Assembly: GCA_030041375.1 (NCBI GenBank)
Contig: JASHOA010000044.1
Location: 36,299 to 100,298, forward strand
DNA from: Acetobacteraceae bacterium
GTDB taxonomy: Bacteria > Pseudomonadota > Alphaproteobacteria > Acetobacterales > Acetobacteraceae
DNA length: 64,000 nt
Reading direction: 5' to 3'
Part shown: positions 8,536 to 22,755 of the stretch, one piece after another
How the letters are laid out: each line of letters opens with the position of its first letter
Numbering within the stretch: position 1 is the first letter of the stretch
Notes under the pieces: model-generated
What the model was told of the DNA's origin: nothing
Databases searched by the model: none
Seen by the model: the letters and a program-made list of their open reading frames with translations, nothing else
Position numbers and translations under genes: made by a program

Positions 8536-8901
8536 CCTGGCCCTCCCCTCCGTTGATCCCGCTTGTTGATCGTTGCTGTCCCGCCGCTCGACCCGCGGGA
8601 GACAGCCGACGGCTGATCTGGCCGATTCGGCGGGAATATTTGATATCATACCGATTTCGGGCTTGGCTGGCCAGGGGTTCGATGGCAGGAGCATGCCAGG
8701 GGCAGCTTTCTCAGGCGCAGATCCGGTCGGGAGGGGGTGGAGAGCCGGCGAAGACGCTTTCGCCGCGATCCATCCGCTTTTCGAGTCGCCGCGGACTTGA
8801 AAGCGCCGCGCCCGGGCCAGCCACGGTCGCCGGGCGCAACGCACCATTTGCACCGGTCTTGCCGGGACCGCATTCTGGCGCCTCCATTCCGGCAGGGGAC
8901 G
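8536..8901. promoter_or_regulatory. Divergent regulatory gap between the sugar ABC operon (-) and glycogen operon (+)
   Basis: These 366 bases have no convincing gene. They must hold the promoters for both the sugar-binding-protein operon (leftward) and the glycogen operon (rightward). Two symmetric motifs are visible: CAGCCG-A-CGGCTG at 8603-8615, and the 8-base palindrome TGATATCA at 8641-8648 inside a rare AT-rich patch. Either could be an operator for a sugar-responsive regulator. Clear -35/-10 boxes could not be assigned by eye. Confidence 0.45.
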
Positions 8902-11367
8902 ATGGACGAGCAGACGGACAAGCAGCACGCGGAGGCAGGGCGGTTCGCGGCGGCGGTGCTGGCCAAGCTCGGCACCGACGTCGGCAAGACGGAGGCGAAT
9001 GCGAGCCGGCGCGACTGGTACCTCGCGGTCGCGCTGGCCGTGCGTGATCGCGTCGTGGCGCGCTGGCTCGAGGCCAACGCCAAGGTGTACGAGGCCGGCA
9101 GCAAACGCGTTCATTATCTCTCGCTCGAATTCCTGGTCGGGCGGCTGCTGGCGGCATCGCTGACGAGCCTCGGGCTTCTCGAGGCAGCGCGGGAAGCGCT
9201 TGCGGGGCTTGGGATCGATCTCGAGAGCCTGCGCGCCATGGAGCCCGATCCGGCGCTTGGTAACGGGGGTCTCGGCCGGCTCGCCGCCTGCTACATGGAG
9301 AGCATGGCGAGCCTCGGCGTGCCCGCGTACGGCTATGGAATCCGCTACGAGAACGGATTGTTCCGCCAGGCGCTCAGAGACGGCTGGCAGCAGGAATATC
9401 CCGAGGACTGGCTGATGTTCGGCGATCCCTGGGAATTTTCCCGCCCGGAACGAAGCTACCCGATCGGGTTCGGCGGTTACGTCGAGAGGCTCTCGGGCGT
9501 TGGAGAGACGGCGCGCCAAGCGTGGCACCCGGCCGAGGAGGTCGAGGCCGTTGCCTACGACACGCCGATTCCGGGCTGGCGCGGCACGCATGTCAACACG
9601 CTGCGCCTGTGGTCGGCCCGGGCAGCCGATCCGCTCAGGCTGGAGGCGTTCAATCGCGGCGATTTCGTCGGCGCCCTGGCCGGACAGATGCGGGCGGAAT
9701 CGATTTCCAAGGTGCTCTATCCGAGCGATGCCACGCCGGCCGGGAAGGAGTTGCGTCTCAGGCAGGAGTATTTCTTCACTTCGGCCTCGCTTCAGGATCT
9801 GCTGCGCCGGCATCTCTCGGCCGGCTATGCTTTGCGCAATCTGCCCGACAAGGTGGCAATCCAGCTCAACGACACGCATCCGGCGCTGGCGGTTGCCGAA
9901 TTGATGCGGCTCCTGGTCGACATCCACGACGTGCCATGGACCGAGGCGTGGGACCTGACAGAGCGGTGCATCTCCTACACCAATCACACGCTGCTGCCGG
10001 AGGCGCTGGAGAGCTGGCCGGTGCCGCTGCTGGAGCGGCTGCTGCCGCGCCCGATGCAGATCATCTATGTGCTCAATGCGCTGCATCTGGCCGCGCTGCG
10101 CAAGATGGGGCGGGACGATGCGGCACTTTCTGCGGTTTCCCTGATCGATGAACAGGACGGGCGGCGCGTGCGCATGGGCCACCTCGCGTTCCTTGGCTCG
10201 CACAAGGTCAACGGCGTCTCGAAGTTGCACACCGAGTTGATGCGCGAGACCGTGTTCCGCGATCTCAACGCGCTCTATCCCTCGCGGATCGTCAACAAGA
10301 CCAACGGGATCGCGTTCCGCCGCTGGCTCTCGGAAGCGAACCCCGGCCTGACGAGGCTGATCGTCGATGCCGTGGGCGAGCGGGCGCTCGATAATTCCGA
10401 CGCCTTGCGCGGGCTGGCAAAGCTGGCTGCCGACGCGGCCTTCTGCGAGCAATTTGCCAAAATGCGGCGTGCCAACAAGGTGGCGCTGGCGCGCTTGATT
10501 CGTGAACGGTCGGATGTGGCGGTCGATCCCGAGGCGCTGTTCGACGTGCAGATCAAGCGCATCCATGAATACAAGCGGCAGCTCCTGAACATTCTGGAAA
10601 CGATCGCGTTCTACGAGGCGATCCGCGCGCGCCCGGCAGGCAATTGGGTGCCGCGGGTCAAGCTGTTCGCCGGCAAGGCCGCGCCGAGCTACGAGCAGGC
10701 GAAGCTGATCATCAAGCTCGCCAACGACGTGGCGAAGGTGGTGAACCATGATCCCGCGGTGCGCGGCCTGCTGAAGGTGGTGTTCCTGGCGAATTACAAT
10801 GTGAGCCTCGCCGAGGCGATGATTCCGGCCTCCGACCTTTCGGAACAGATCTCCACCGCGGGCATGGAGGCCTCCGGCACCGGCAACATGAAGCTCGCGT
10901 TGAACGGGGCGCTGACCATCGGCACGCTGGACGGGGCGAACATCGAAATCCGCGACCATGTCGGCGAGGAAAACCTGTTCATCTTCGGATTGACCGCCGA
11001 AGAAGTCGCGGCGCGGCGGGGCGAGGGACTGGACGCAACGACGACGATTGCCGATTCTGCCATTCTCGGCGAGGTCCTGGAGGCGATCGGCTCGGGCGTG
11101 TTCTCGCCCGATGATCCGGGGCGGTACCGCGGCCTTGTCGAGGCGATCACCCACCATGACTACTTCATGGTGGCGGCCGACTTCGATGCCTACTACGCGA
11201 CCCAGCGGCTGATCGCGGAGCGCTGGCGGAAGCCCGGGCAATGGTGGCGGATGGCGGTCGCGAATACCGCGCGCATGGGATGGTTCAACGCCGATCGCGC
11301 GATCAGGGAATATTGCGAGGAGATCTGGGGAATCGAGGTCGGCGCGGCAGCGGATCCGAAAGCATGA
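8902..11367 (+). CDS. glgP: Glycogen/alpha-glucan phosphorylase
   Basis: Releases glucose-1-phosphate from glycogen ends by phosphorolysis. The 821 residues match full bacterial GlgP length. Visible blocks are [37 protein letters not shown] split over the active-site entry, [16 protein letters not shown], and the PLP site [16 protein letters not shown] with its lysine at residue 664, followed by [10 protein letters not shown]. The ATG at 8902 is preceded by AGGGGAC. This is the first gene of the operon, and its stop overlaps the glgB start by 4 bases. Confidence 0.97.
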   Translation: MDEQTDKQHAEAGRFAAAVLAKLGTDVGKTEANASRRDWYLAVALAVRDRVVARWLEANAKVYEAGSKRVHYLSLEFLVGRLLAASLTSLGLLEAAREALAGLGIDLESLRAMEPDPALGNGGLGRLAACYMESMASLGVPAYGYGIRYENGLFRQALRDGWQQEYPEDWLMFGDPWEFSRPERSYPIGFGGYVERLSGVGETARQAWHPAEEVEAVAYDTPIPGWRGTHVNTLRLWSARAADPLRLEAFNRGDFVGALAGQMRAESISKVLYPSDATPAGKELRLRQEYFFTSASLQDLLRRHLSAGYALRNLPDKVAIQLNDTHPALAVAELMRLLVDIHDVPWTEAWDLTERCISYTNHTLLPEALESWPVPLLERLLPRPMQIIYVLNALHLAALRKMGRDDAALSAVSLIDEQDGRRVRMGHLAFLGSHKVNGVSKLHTELMRETVFRDLNALYPSRIVNKTNGIAFRRWLSEANPGLTRLIVDAVGERALDNSDALRGLAKLAADAAFCEQFAKMRRANKVALARLIRERSDVAVDPEALFDVQIKRIHEYKRQLLNILETIAFYEAIRARPAGNWVPRVKLFAGKAAPSYEQAKLIIKLANDVAKVVNHDPAVRGLLKVVFLANYNVSLAEAMIPASDLSEQISTAGMEASGTGNMKLALNGALTIGTLDGANIEIRDHVGEENLFIFGLTAEEVAARRGEGLDATTTIADSAILGEVLEAIGSGVFSPDDPGRYRGLVEAITHHDYFMVAADFDAYYATQRLIAERWRKPGQWWRMAVANTARMGWFNADRAIREYCEEIWGIEVGAAADPKA

Positions 11368-13565
11368 CGAAGGATGGCTGGCGGGCAGACGAGGCGGATG
11401 TCGAGGCGATCCTCGGTGCGAGGCATGGCGATCCGTTCGCCGTGCTCGGCCCGCACGCGACGGCCGAGGGCCTCGCAGTGCGTGCCTTCGTGCCGGACGC
11501 GGAAGAGGTTTCGGTTCTCGGCGCGGATGGCCGGGCGCTTGCGAAGCTCGAGCGGCGCCGCCCCGAGGGTTTTTTCGAGGGGCTCCTGCGCGGCCGGCAG
11601 GCCCCCTTCGCTTACACGCTGGAAGCGGCCAAGGGTGCGGCGGTCTGGCGGTTGCGGGATCCTTACGCGTTCAGTCCGGTGCTGGGGGCGCTCGACGATC
11701 ATCTCCTGGTGGAGGGTACGCACCGCGAACTCTATGCGCGGCTCGGCGCGCACCCGATGCTGCATGAAGGCGTGGGCGGCGTCTCTTTCGCGGTCTGGGC
11801 GCCTGAGGCGCGGCGGGTTTCCGTGGTCGGTGACTTCAATTTCTGGGACGGCCGGCGGCACCAGATGCGCAAGCGGATCGACAGCGGCTTGTGGGAGATT
11901 TTCGCCCCCGATATCGGCGAAGGCGCAGTCTATAAATACGAGATCACCGGCCCGGACGGAAGCCTGCAGCCGCTGAAGGCCGACCCGTTCGGATTCGGAG
12001 CCGAGTTGCGCCCTTCCACCGCTTCGGTGGTGGTGCGCACGGACAATTTCGCCTGGGGCGACGGGGCATTTATGGCCGCGCGCGGGATGGGGGATCCGCG
12101 GCGATTGCCGATGTCGATCTACGAAGTGCATCTGGGCTCGTGGCGCAGGGCCGAGGCAAACCGATTCCTGACCTACGACGAATTCGCCGATGCGCTGGTG
12201 GATTATGCCGCGGAGATGGGATTCACGCATCTCGAGCTGATGCCGGTCTCTGAGCACCCGCTCGACGCCTCCTGGGGATACCAGCCGATCGGGCTTTTCG
12301 CGCCGACACGGCGCTTCGGTGAGCCGGCCGGCTTTGCGCGCTTGGTCGATCGTGCGCATCGAGCGGGTCTCGCGGTCATTCTCGACTGGGTGCCGGCGCA
12401 TTTCCCGACCGACCAGCATGGTCTGGTGCGTTTCGACGGGGCCCCGCTCTACGAGCATCCGGATCCGCGCCGCGGCTTCCATCCGGACTGGAACACGGCA
12501 ATCTACGATTACGGGCGCCGCGAGGTGGCGAACGTGCTGGCTGCCAATGCCCTCTACTGGCTCGATCGCTACCATGTGGACGGGCTCAGGGTCGATGCCG
12601 TGGCCTCCATGCTTTATCTCGATTATTCGCGCCGCCCGGGCGAATGGGCGCCGAATCCCGACGGCAGCAACGACAACCGCGACGCCATTGGCTTCCTGCG
12701 CCGGTTCAACGAACTGGCGTACGGGTTGCATCCGGGTGCGATCACGATTGCCGAGGAATCGACCGCCTGGAGCGGAGTTTCGCGCCCGGTCGATGCCGGG
12801 GGGCTGGGCTTCGGCTTCAAGTGGAACATGGGCTGGATGCATGACACGCTGGCCTATCTCGGCCGCGAGGCGGTGCATCGGCGCTGGCATCATCACGAGA
12901 TGACGTTCGGGCTTCTGTACGCATTCGCGGAGAATTTCGTGCTGCCGATCTCGCACGACGAGGTGGTGCACGGGAAGGGAACGGTGATCGGGCGCGTCAA
13001 AGGCGACGAATGGCAGCGCTTCGCGACGGTGCGCGCCTATTACGGCTTCATGTGGGGCCACCCCGGGAAGAAGCTTCTGTTCATGGGGCAGGATTTCGGC
13101 CAGACCGAGGAGTGGAATTTCGATCGCAGCCTGGACTGGCACCTGCTGCAATACGATTTCCATCGCGGAGTTCGGAACCTGGTGCGTGATCTCAACCGGC
13201 TCTACCGCAGCGAGGGCGCGCTCCATCGGCGCGATTGCGAGGGCGAAGGATTCCGCTGGATCGTCGCCGATGACGAGGCGCAGTCGGTTTATGCCTGGCT
13301 CCGCTTTGGAGAGGCGGACGAACCGCCGGTGGCGGTGGTGTGCAATTTCACGCCGGTGCCGCGCGCCTTCTATCGCATCGGCCTGCCGCGCGGGGGAGTA
13401 TGGCGGGAAATCCTGAACTCCGATGCGAGAAGCTATGGCGGTTCGGGAATGGGCAACCTGGGCGCGGTGGTGGCGTCGGAGACGCCGGCGCACGGTCTCG
13501 GAGCATCGGCCGAAATCACCATCCCGCCGCTCGCCACTCTCTACCTCCGCGCGGATTCCGGTTAG
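11364..13565 (+). CDS. glgB: 1,4-alpha-glucan branching enzyme
   Basis: Makes alpha-1,6 branches in glycogen. The 733 residues include an N-terminal CBM48 module, a second region with [12 protein letters not shown], then the GH13 barrel and a C-terminal beta domain. Catalytic landmarks are the nucleophile Asp411 in [13 protein letters not shown], the acid Glu464 in [10 protein letters not shown], and the final motif [21 protein letters not shown] and DWVPAHF are also typical. The ATG overlaps the glgP stop (ATGA), which indicates translational coupling. Confidence 0.97.
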   Translation: MTKDGWRADEADVEAILGARHGDPFAVLGPHATAEGLAVRAFVPDAEEVSVLGADGRALAKLERRRPEGFFEGLLRGRQAPFAYTLEAAKGAAVWRLRDPYAFSPVLGALDDHLLVEGTHRELYARLGAHPMLHEGVGGVSFAVWAPEARRVSVVGDFNFWDGRRHQMRKRIDSGLWEIFAPDIGEGAVYKYEITGPDGSLQPLKADPFGFGAELRPSTASVVVRTDNFAWGDGAFMAARGMGDPRRLPMSIYEVHLGSWRRAEANRFLTYDEFADALVDYAAEMGFTHLELMPVSEHPLDASWGYQPIGLFAPTRRFGEPAGFARLVDRAHRAGLAVILDWVPAHFPTDQHGLVRFDGAPLYEHPDPRRGFHPDWNTAIYDYGRREVANVLAANALYWLDRYHVDGLRVDAVASMLYLDYSRRPGEWAPNPDGSNDNRDAIGFLRRFNELAYGLHPGAITIAEESTAWSGVSRPVDAGGLGFGFKWNMGWMHDTLAYLGREAVHRRWHHHEMTFGLLYAFAENFVLPISHDEVVHGKGTVIGRVKGDEWQRFATVRAYYGFMWGHPGKKLLFMGQDFGQTEEWNFDRSLDWHLLQYDFHRGVRNLVRDLNRLYRSEGALHRRDCEGEGFRWIVADDEAQSVYAWLRFGEADEPPVAVVCNFTPVPRAFYRIGLPRGGVWREILNSDARSYGGSGMGNLGAVVASETPAHGLGASAEITIPPLATLYLRADSG

Positions 13566-13642
13566 AGTGGTGGATCGGTCCGGAAAGCCCCGGCCGCCGG
13601 TCGCCAGGAGCCGTCCTGCAGCCGAGGCGGAGGAGGAACGCG

Positions 13643-14938
13643 ATGACGCCGATCTCGTCCCCGAATGCGCCGCTCGCCCGCCAGACGATGGCCTATGTCC
13701 TGGCCGGAGGGCGCGGCAGCCGGCTGATGGAGCTGACCGCCAAGCGTGCCAAGCCGGCGGTGTTTTTCGGCGGCAAATCGCGCATCATCGATTTCTGCCT
13801 GTCCAACGCGCTCAATTCCGGCATCCGCCGGATCGCGGTGGCAACGCAATACAAGGCCCATAGCCTGATCCGGCACCTCAATCGCGGCTGGACCTTTCTG
13901 CGCAGCGAGCGCAACGAAAGCCTCGACATCCTGCCGGCAAGCCAGCGCGTCGCCGAGGACAGATGGTATCTCGGGACTGCCGATGCGGTGACCCAGAACA
14001 TCGACATCATCGAGAGCTACGATCCGAAATACCTCGTCGTGCTGGCCGGAGACCATGTCTACAAGATGGACTACGAGGCGATGCTCTATCAGCACGTCGA
14101 TCAGCAGGCCGACGTGACGGTCGGCTGCATCGAAGTGCCGAGGCTCGAGGCGTCCGGCTTCGGTGTCATGCATGTGGACGAGAACGACCGGATCGTGGCC
14201 TTCGTCGAGAAACCGAAGGACCCGCCGGCGATGCCGGGAAAGCCGGACCATGCGCTGGCCAGCATGGGAATTTATGTATTCGAGACGCGGTTCCTGATCG
14301 ATCAACTGCGGCGGGATGCAGTCGATCCCCATTCCGGTCACGATTTCGGCAAGGATCTCATTCCTTATCTCGTCAAGCACGGCAAGGCGGTGGCGCATCC
14401 CTTCTCCCGCTCCTGCGTGCGGTCCGCCGATGAGCAGGCGCCCTATTGGCGCGATGTCGGCACGGTCGATTCCTATTGGGCGGCGAACATCGATCTGACC
14501 GAGGTCATCCCCGACCTCAACCTTTATGACCGCCAATGGCCGATCTGGACCTATGCCGAGATCACGCCGCCGGCCAAGTTCGTGCACGACGTGGACGAGC
14601 GGCGCGGGCAGGCGCTGGCGTCCCTGGTATCCGGCGGCTGTATCATTTCCGGAGCGATGCTCAGGCGAAGCCTGCTGTTCACCGGGGTGCATGTGCATTC
14701 CTGGGCCCATGTCGAGAACGCGGTCGTGCTTCCCTATGTGGAGATCGGGCGCAAGGTGCGGCTCTCCAACGTAGTGATCGATCGCGGCGTGCAGATTCCC
14801 GAAGGACTGGTGGTCGGCGAGGATCCGGAACTGGACGCGCAGCGCTTCCGCCGCACCGAAGGCGGCGTCACACTGATCACGCAGCCGATGATCGACCAGC
14901 TTGCGGTTGCCGGCTCGCCGCTCGACCTTGTCTCCTAA
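13643..14938 (+). CDS. glgC: Glucose-1-phosphate adenylyltransferase
   Basis: Makes ADP-glucose, the committed and usually allosterically regulated step of glycogen synthesis. The 431 residues begin with the nucleotidyltransferase signature [15 protein letters not shown] and [30 protein letters not shown] holds the metal-binding aspartate, and [13 protein letters not shown] and ASMGIYVF follow. A C-terminal left-handed beta-helix is seen around [18 protein letters not shown] strong GGAGGAGG lies just before the ATG at 13643, after a 77-base gap from glgB that could carry an internal promoter. Confidence 0.97.
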   Translation: MTPISSPNAPLARQTMAYVLAGGRGSRLMELTAKRAKPAVFFGGKSRIIDFCLSNALNSGIRRIAVATQYKAHSLIRHLNRGWTFLRSERNESLDILPASQRVAEDRWYLGTADAVTQNIDIIESYDPKYLVVLAGDHVYKMDYEAMLYQHVDQQADVTVGCIEVPRLEASGFGVMHVDENDRIVAFVEKPKDPPAMPGKPDHALASMGIYVFETRFLIDQLRRDAVDPHSGHDFGKDLIPYLVKHGKAVAHPFSRSCVRSADEQAPYWRDVGTVDSYWAANIDLTEVIPDLNLYDRQWPIWTYAEITPPAKFVHDVDERRGQALASLVSGGCIISGAMLRRSLLFTGVHVHSWAHVENAVVLPYVEIGRKVRLSNVVIDRGVQIPEGLVVGEDPELDAQRFRRTEGGVTLITQPMIDQLAVAGSPLDLVS

Positions 14939-14968
14939 GCGAGCGCTTCCGGGCGACGGCCCTTGCCG

Positions 14969-18072
<3,104 letters not shown>

Positions 18073-18074
18073 AA

Positions 18075-21000
18075 GTGCGTACGTCGACGGAGGGCGCGCC
18101 GGAGCCGCTCGGCCTGACGCTCGACGAGGGCGGCGCCAACATCGCCGTGGCGGCGGCGCGCGCGACGAGCGTGATGCTGTGCCTGTTCGACGCGCGGGGA
18201 GGACGTGAACTGGAGCGCATCGCGCTTCCGGGCCGCACGGGCGATGTCTTCCATGGCCATGTCGCAGGCGTGCGGGAGGGCGCGTGCTACGGGCTGCGCG
18301 CGAGCGGTCCATACGATCCCGCGACAGGGGATCGCTTCGATCCGGCGAAGCTGCTGCTCGATCCGTACGCGACGGCGATCGACCGGCCGTTTCGTCTCGA
18401 TCCAACCATGATGACGCGCGGCGCCGAGACTGCTTCGGTGATGCCGAAGGCGATCGCCACCGTCGCTGGGCCTCGGCCTTCAGCCGGACGGCCGCGTATC
18501 GCGTGGGCCGAGAGCGTCATTTACGAACTGCATGTGCGCGGCTTCACGCGTTGTCATCCTGCAATCCCCGAAGCGATCCGCGGCACCTTTGCCGCGCTCG
18601 GGCATCCGGCGGCGATCGCACATCTTGGCGGGCTCGGCATCACGGCAGTGGAGGTGATGCCGTCGGCCGCCTGGATCGATGAACGCCATCTCGGCCCACT
18701 CGGCCTCAGCAATTACTGGGGCTACAACCCGGTGGCGCCGATGGCGCCCGATCCGCGCCTGGCACCCGGCGGATTCGCCGAAATCCGCGAGGCGGTTGCC
18801 GCACTCCACGCGGCGGGGATCGAAATGATCCTGGACGTGGTGCTGAACCACACCGGCGAGGGCGATGAGTCCGGTCCCACGCTCTCGCTGCGCGGCCTCG
18901 ACAATCGCGGCTATTATCGGCTTCTTCCCGAAGATCCGGCGCGCTATGTCAACGACACGGGGTGCGGCAATACGCTCGCGCTCGATCGGCCAGGCCCGCT
19001 CCGGCTGGCGATGGATGCGCTGAGATGGTGGGCGAGCGAGACCGGGCTCGACGGTTTCCGGTTCGACCTGGCAACGACACTCGGCCGGCGGGACGCGGGC
19101 TTCGACGCTGCCGCGCCGCTGCTTTCGGCGATCGCCCAGGACCCGGTGCTGCGCGATCTGAAACTGATTGCCGAGCCATGGGATGTCGGGCCGGGCGGTT
19201 ATCAGCTCGGCCGGTTTCCGCCGCCCTGGGGAGAATGGAACGACCGTTTTCGCGACACGGTGCGGGGCTTCTGGCGCGGTGACGGCGGCCAGGTGGCCGA
19301 GTTGGCGACGCGGCTTGCCGGATCGGCGGATTTGTTTCGCGCGCATGGGCGGCCTTCGCGCAGCGTCAACGCGGTGACGACGCATGACGGGTTCACGCTC
19401 GCCGATCTCGTGAGTTACGCCGAAAAGCACAACCTCGCGAACGGAGAAGAGAATCGCGACGGGCGGGCAGACAATCGTTCCTGGAATAACGGGGTCGAGG
19501 GCGAGACTGCGGGTCCCGCCATTCGCGCGGCGCGGAAGCAGGATCAGCGCAGCCTCTTGCTGACGCTCGTCGCCGCGCGCGGGACGCCGATGCTGGGAAT
19601 GGGCTCGGAACTCGGCCATTCGCAGCGCGGGAACAACAACGCCTATGCCCAGGACAATGTGCTGTCGTGGCTCGACTGGCAGAGCGCGGATGCGGAGCTG
19701 ATCGATTTCGCCCGCCGCGCGATTGCCACGCGACGGGCGCATCCGGCGTTGCGCGAGGATCGCTTTCTCGATGGCGTGATTCGTCCCGATAGCGAACTGG
19801 CCGATGTTGCCTGGCTGAAGGCGAACGGGGCGAAGATGGAGGCGGCGGACTGGCAGAACGCGGGAAACCGTACCCTGATCGCGGTTTTCACCGCCGCCGA
19901 AGCGGGCGGGTTCGATCGCGCGGTCGTGGCGCTGCACGCGGGCGGGAACGCGATGCGGGTTTTGCTTCCGGAGGCGCGGGACGGATTCGCGTGGCGGCTG
20001 GAACTCGACAGCGCGGCGCCGGAACGGGTGCCACACGATCTTGAAGAGATCGTGCTGGCACCGCGCTCGGCCGTGCTGGTGGCGGAAGTGCGTGAGCCGG
20101 CCAAAGAGCGGCGGCAGGAGGTGCCTCTGGGGCTGCTGGAGCGGCTGGTGCAGGCGGCCGGAATTGCCTCGGCGTGGCGGGACTTGCAGGGCGAGCGACA
20201 TCTCGTCGGCATCGAAACGAAACGCGCGTTGCTGGCTGCGATGGGGCTCCCGGCGGGTAGCCGGAGCGAGGCCGGGGAGTCGCTCTCGAGGTTGGCAGAG
20301 CGGGCACGGCGCGGCCTGCCGGAGACGAAGGTGGTGCGGCTTGGCGAGCCCATTGCGCTGCCGCTGGGCCGGGAGGGTGATCGGTGTGGCGGCGCGGTCA
20401 GGATCACGGTGCGACGCGAGGACGGCGGAGAGGAACACCTCGAGGTCGAAGGGGGCGAAGCGCTGCTCGGGCCGTTGCCGGCCGGGCGGCATGTCGTGGT
20501 GCGCGACGATCAGCCCGATTCGCCCTGTCTGCTGACGATCGCGCCCGCGCGCTGCTTTCTGCCGGCGGAGCTTGCCCACGGAGCAAGGCGCTTTGGCGTG
20601 GCCGCGCATCTCTACACGTTGCGCCGGAAGGGCGATCGGGGAATCGGCGATTTCACCACACTCGGCGAGTTCGCCGAGCGGGCAGGCGCGATCGGCGGCG
20701 CGATTCTCGGCATCAACCCGCTGCACGCCCTCTTTGCCTGTGAGCGGGACCGCGCGAGCCCCTATCATCCCTCGGACCGGCGATTTCTCGACCCGATCTA
20801 TCTCGACGTGACCGCGCTCGGGCCATTCGGCGAGGCGGCCGGCGCCAAGGCGCTGCTGGCCGAGCATGCGAATGAGATTGCCTCGCTTTCCGCCGCTCCG
20901 CTGGTGGACTATGCGCGTGTCTGGGCGTTGAAGCGGAAGGTGCTGGAAGCGGCCTTTGCCGCCTTCGAGCAACGCGCGCCCGATCGCGGGCCGCGGCGCG

Positions 21001-22211
21001 ATTTCGTGCGTTTCGTTGCGGCGGGTGGGGAATCACTCCGCCGATTCGCGTGTTTCGAGGCGATCGCGGAGGCGCAACGCGGACCCTGGCAAGACTGGCC
21101 GAGCGAGCTTTCCGGCCCGCATGCCAGTGGGGTGGCGCGCTTCGCGGAGAGGGAAGCGAGGCGCGTCGGCTTTCATCTGTTCCTGCAATTCCTGGGCGAC
21201 GCCCAATTGGCGCGCGCGGCCGAGCGGGGGCGTGATGGGGGACTTTCTCTCGGGCTCTATCGCGATCTCGCGGTGGGGGCGGCGGCAGACGGCGCAGAAG
21301 CCTGGGCGAGCGACGGCGGCCTGGTGCGAGGTGTGGCGATCGGCGCTCCGCCCGATCGCTTTGCTCCGGACGGGCAGAACTGGCATCTCGCTCCGCCCGA
21401 TCCCTTGAAACCGGCAGCGCAATCATCATTCGCCGGATTGCTGGCGGCCAACATGCGCCATGCCGGAGCCTTGCGAATCGATCACGTGATGGGGCTTGCG
21501 CGCCTCTTTTGGATTCCTGCCGGCGCCGGGGCAAAGGACGGCACCTACGTGAGCTATCCGCTCGATGACCTGCTCGGACATCTGGCGCTGGAGAGCATGC
21601 GGGCGCGCTCACTGGTGGTGGGCGAAGATCTCGGGACCGTGCCCGAGGGGCTTCGCGCGCGCCTGAACGAAAACGCCGTGCTGAGCTATCGCGTTTTGTG
21701 GTTCGAACGTGACGGTGCCGGATTCCGCGGCCCGCGGGATTATCCCGTGCAGGCGGTGGCCTCCGTCTCCACGCACGATCTGCCGACCCTGGCCGGCTGG
21801 TGGCTGGGCCTGGATTGGCAGGAGCGCGTCGCACTCGGCATTTCGTCAGCGGACGGAAGCGCTTTGCGGGCGGCGGAGAAGCGCGCCCTTGTGGAGGCGC
21901 TGGCGCGGGAGGGGCTGCTCGGCGGGCCGGTCGATCTGGAGGCCGAACCGCCGCCGGCGCTGCTCGGGGCCATTCATGCGTATCTTGCCCGGACGCCGGC
22001 GATGCTGGCGCTGGTGCAGGCGGATGACCTGGCTGGTGCGACGATGGCAGTGAATCTTCCGGGGACCGACCGCGAGCGGCCGAACTGGCGGCGCAAGCTC
22101 GCGCCCGAGATCGATCGGATTTTCGCGAGCGAAACGGCCAGGGCGATCCTGGCGCCGCTGATCAGTGAGCGGGGGGCTCAGGGACCTCCGAGCACGGTTT
22201 CTGCGAGGTAG
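18075..22211 (+). CDS. Fused glycogen debranching enzyme (GlgX) and 4-alpha-glucanotransferase (MalQ)
   Basis: A single 1378-residue protein. About residues 1-670 are GlgX: a CBM48-like start, WAESVIYELHVRGFT, nucleophile Asp331 in GFRFDLATTLG, acid Glu367 in KLIAEPWDVGPGGYQLG, and TTHDGFTLADLVSY. From about 680 on it is MalQ: LGINPLHALFA, a nucleophile Asp1136 in LRIDHVMGLARLFW, acid Glu1184 in VVGEDLGTVPEGLR, and STHDLPTLAGWW. It removes branch stubs left by GlgP and disproportionates the short maltodextrins, so product channelling is plausible. The start is GTG 18075, 2 bases after pgm. Its 3' end overlaps the convergent DUF202 gene by 34 bases. Confidence 0.93.
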   Translation: MRTSTEGAPEPLGLTLDEGGANIAVAAARATSVMLCLFDARGGRELERIALPGRTGDVFHGHVAGVREGACYGLRASGPYDPATGDRFDPAKLLLDPYATAIDRPFRLDPTMMTRGAETASVMPKAIATVAGPRPSAGRPRIAWAESVIYELHVRGFTRCHPAIPEAIRGTFAALGHPAAIAHLGGLGITAVEVMPSAAWIDERHLGPLGLSNYWGYNPVAPMAPDPRLAPGGFAEIREAVAALHAAGIEMILDVVLNHTGEGDESGPTLSLRGLDNRGYYRLLPEDPARYVNDTGCGNTLALDRPGPLRLAMDALRWWASETGLDGFRFDLATTLGRRDAGFDAAAPLLSAIAQDPVLRDLKLIAEPWDVGPGGYQLGRFPPPWGEWNDRFRDTVRGFWRGDGGQVAELATRLAGSADLFRAHGRPSRSVNAVTTHDGFTLADLVSYAEKHNLANGEENRDGRADNRSWNNGVEGETAGPAIRAARKQDQRSLLLTLVAARGTPMLGMGSELGHSQRGNNNAYAQDNVLSWLDWQSADAELIDFARRAIATRRAHPALREDRFLDGVIRPDSELADVAWLKANGAKMEAADWQNAGNRTLIAVFTAAEAGGFDRAVVALHAGGNAMRVLLPEARDGFAWRLELDSAAPERVPHDLEEIVLAPRSAVLVAEVREPAKERRQEVPLGLLERLVQAAGIASAWRDLQGERHLVGIETKRALLAAMGLPAGSRSEAGESLSRLAERARRGLPETKVVRLGEPIALPLGREGDRCGGAVRITVRREDGGEEHLEVEGGEALLGPLPAGRHVVVRDDQPDSPCLLTIAPARCFLPAELAHGARRFGVAAHLYTLRRKGDRGIGDFTTLGEFAERAGAIGGAILGINPLHALFACERDRASPYHPSDRRFLDPIYLDVTALGPFGEAAGAKALLAEHANEIASLSAAPLVDYARVWALKRKVLEAAFAAFEQRAPDRGPRRDFVRFVAAGGESLRRFACFEAIAEAQRGPWQDWPSELSGPHASGVARFAEREARRVGFHLFLQFLGDAQLARAAERGRDGGLSLGLYRDLAVGAAADGAEAWASDGGLVRGVAIGAPPDRFAPDGQNWHLAPPDPLKPAAQSSFAGLLAANMRHAGALRIDHVMGLARLFWIPAGAGAKDGTYVSYPLDDLLGHLALESMRARSLVVGEDLGTVPEGLRARLNENAVLSYRVLWFERDGAGFRGPRDYPVQAVASVSTHDLPTLAGWWLGLDWQERVALGISSADGSALRAAEKRALVEALAREGLLGGPVDLEAEPPPALLGAIHAYLARTPAMLALVQADDLAGATMAVNLPGTDRERPNWRRKLAPEIDRIFASETARAILAPLISERGAQGPPSTVSAR

Positions 22212-22567
22212 AGGAGAAGAGCGATGCCGAGGGCCAGCATCAGCGCTGCCAGGGCAAGATCGATGCGTGATCCTTCCGGTTGCGATTCAGGACTCTCGAT
22301 CGCGCGGTCGGTACGGACGAAGCGCAGGGCGGCGAGCGCCACCATGAGCGTGCCGGCCAGGATGAGGATGATGCCGGCCGCTCCCCCGAAGCCATTGCCA
22401 CGCACCGTGACGGCGGAGCGGGGGGCGCCGAGGGAGACAGCGGCAAGCCTGAGGAAGAGGTCGAATTTCGCGACCAGGAAGCCGAAAGCCATCACGGCGA
22501 TGGCGGTGCGGATCCAGGCGAGGAAGGTGCGCTCGTTGGCGGCGTGATCGGAGAAATTGCGGATCAT
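22178..22567 (-). CDS. DUF202 (YidH-type) membrane protein
   Basis: A 129-residue inner-membrane protein. It opens with the DUF202 signature AANERTFLAWIRTAIAVMAFG, interrupted here for length at residues 8-28. Two further hydrophobic stretches follow: GIILILAGTLMVALAALRFV, and LALAALMLALGIALLLYLAE at the C-terminus, giving three membrane segments. The function of the family is unknown. ATG 22567 has GAGGGAAC in front. The last 34 bases overlap the end of the convergent fused glycogen gene, so read-through transcription could interfere. Confidence 0.85.
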   Translation of the reverse strand: MIRNFSDHAANERTFLAWIRTAIAVMAFGFLVAKFDLFLRLAAVSLGAPRSAVTVRGNGFGGAAGIILILAGTLMVALAALRFVRTDRAIESPESQPEGSRIDLALAALMLALGIALLLYLAETVLGGP

Positions 22568-22755
22568 CGGTGTTCCCTCGAGGCCAGCATGCCTGCTGGA
22601 GGGGTGGGGTTTCCAGTCATCCGCGCGGGGCTGCGACGCAAGAAGGGACCCTGCGCAACCTTGAGCACGAGAACCGCGGCGCGTAGTGTCGGCGGCGCTG
22701 GATGCCCGTTGCAGCCTTCGCGGCGGCAGGCGAAACGATCCGCAGGAGGAAGCTG

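Noticed and set aside
7345..11241. A 1298-residue open frame on the minus strand running from the sugar-binding-protein gene across glgP
   Set aside because: Only the last 396 residues (from ATG 8535) are protein-like. The remainder is Arg/His/Gln/Pro-rich antisense to glgP, a usual artefact of high-GC third positions.
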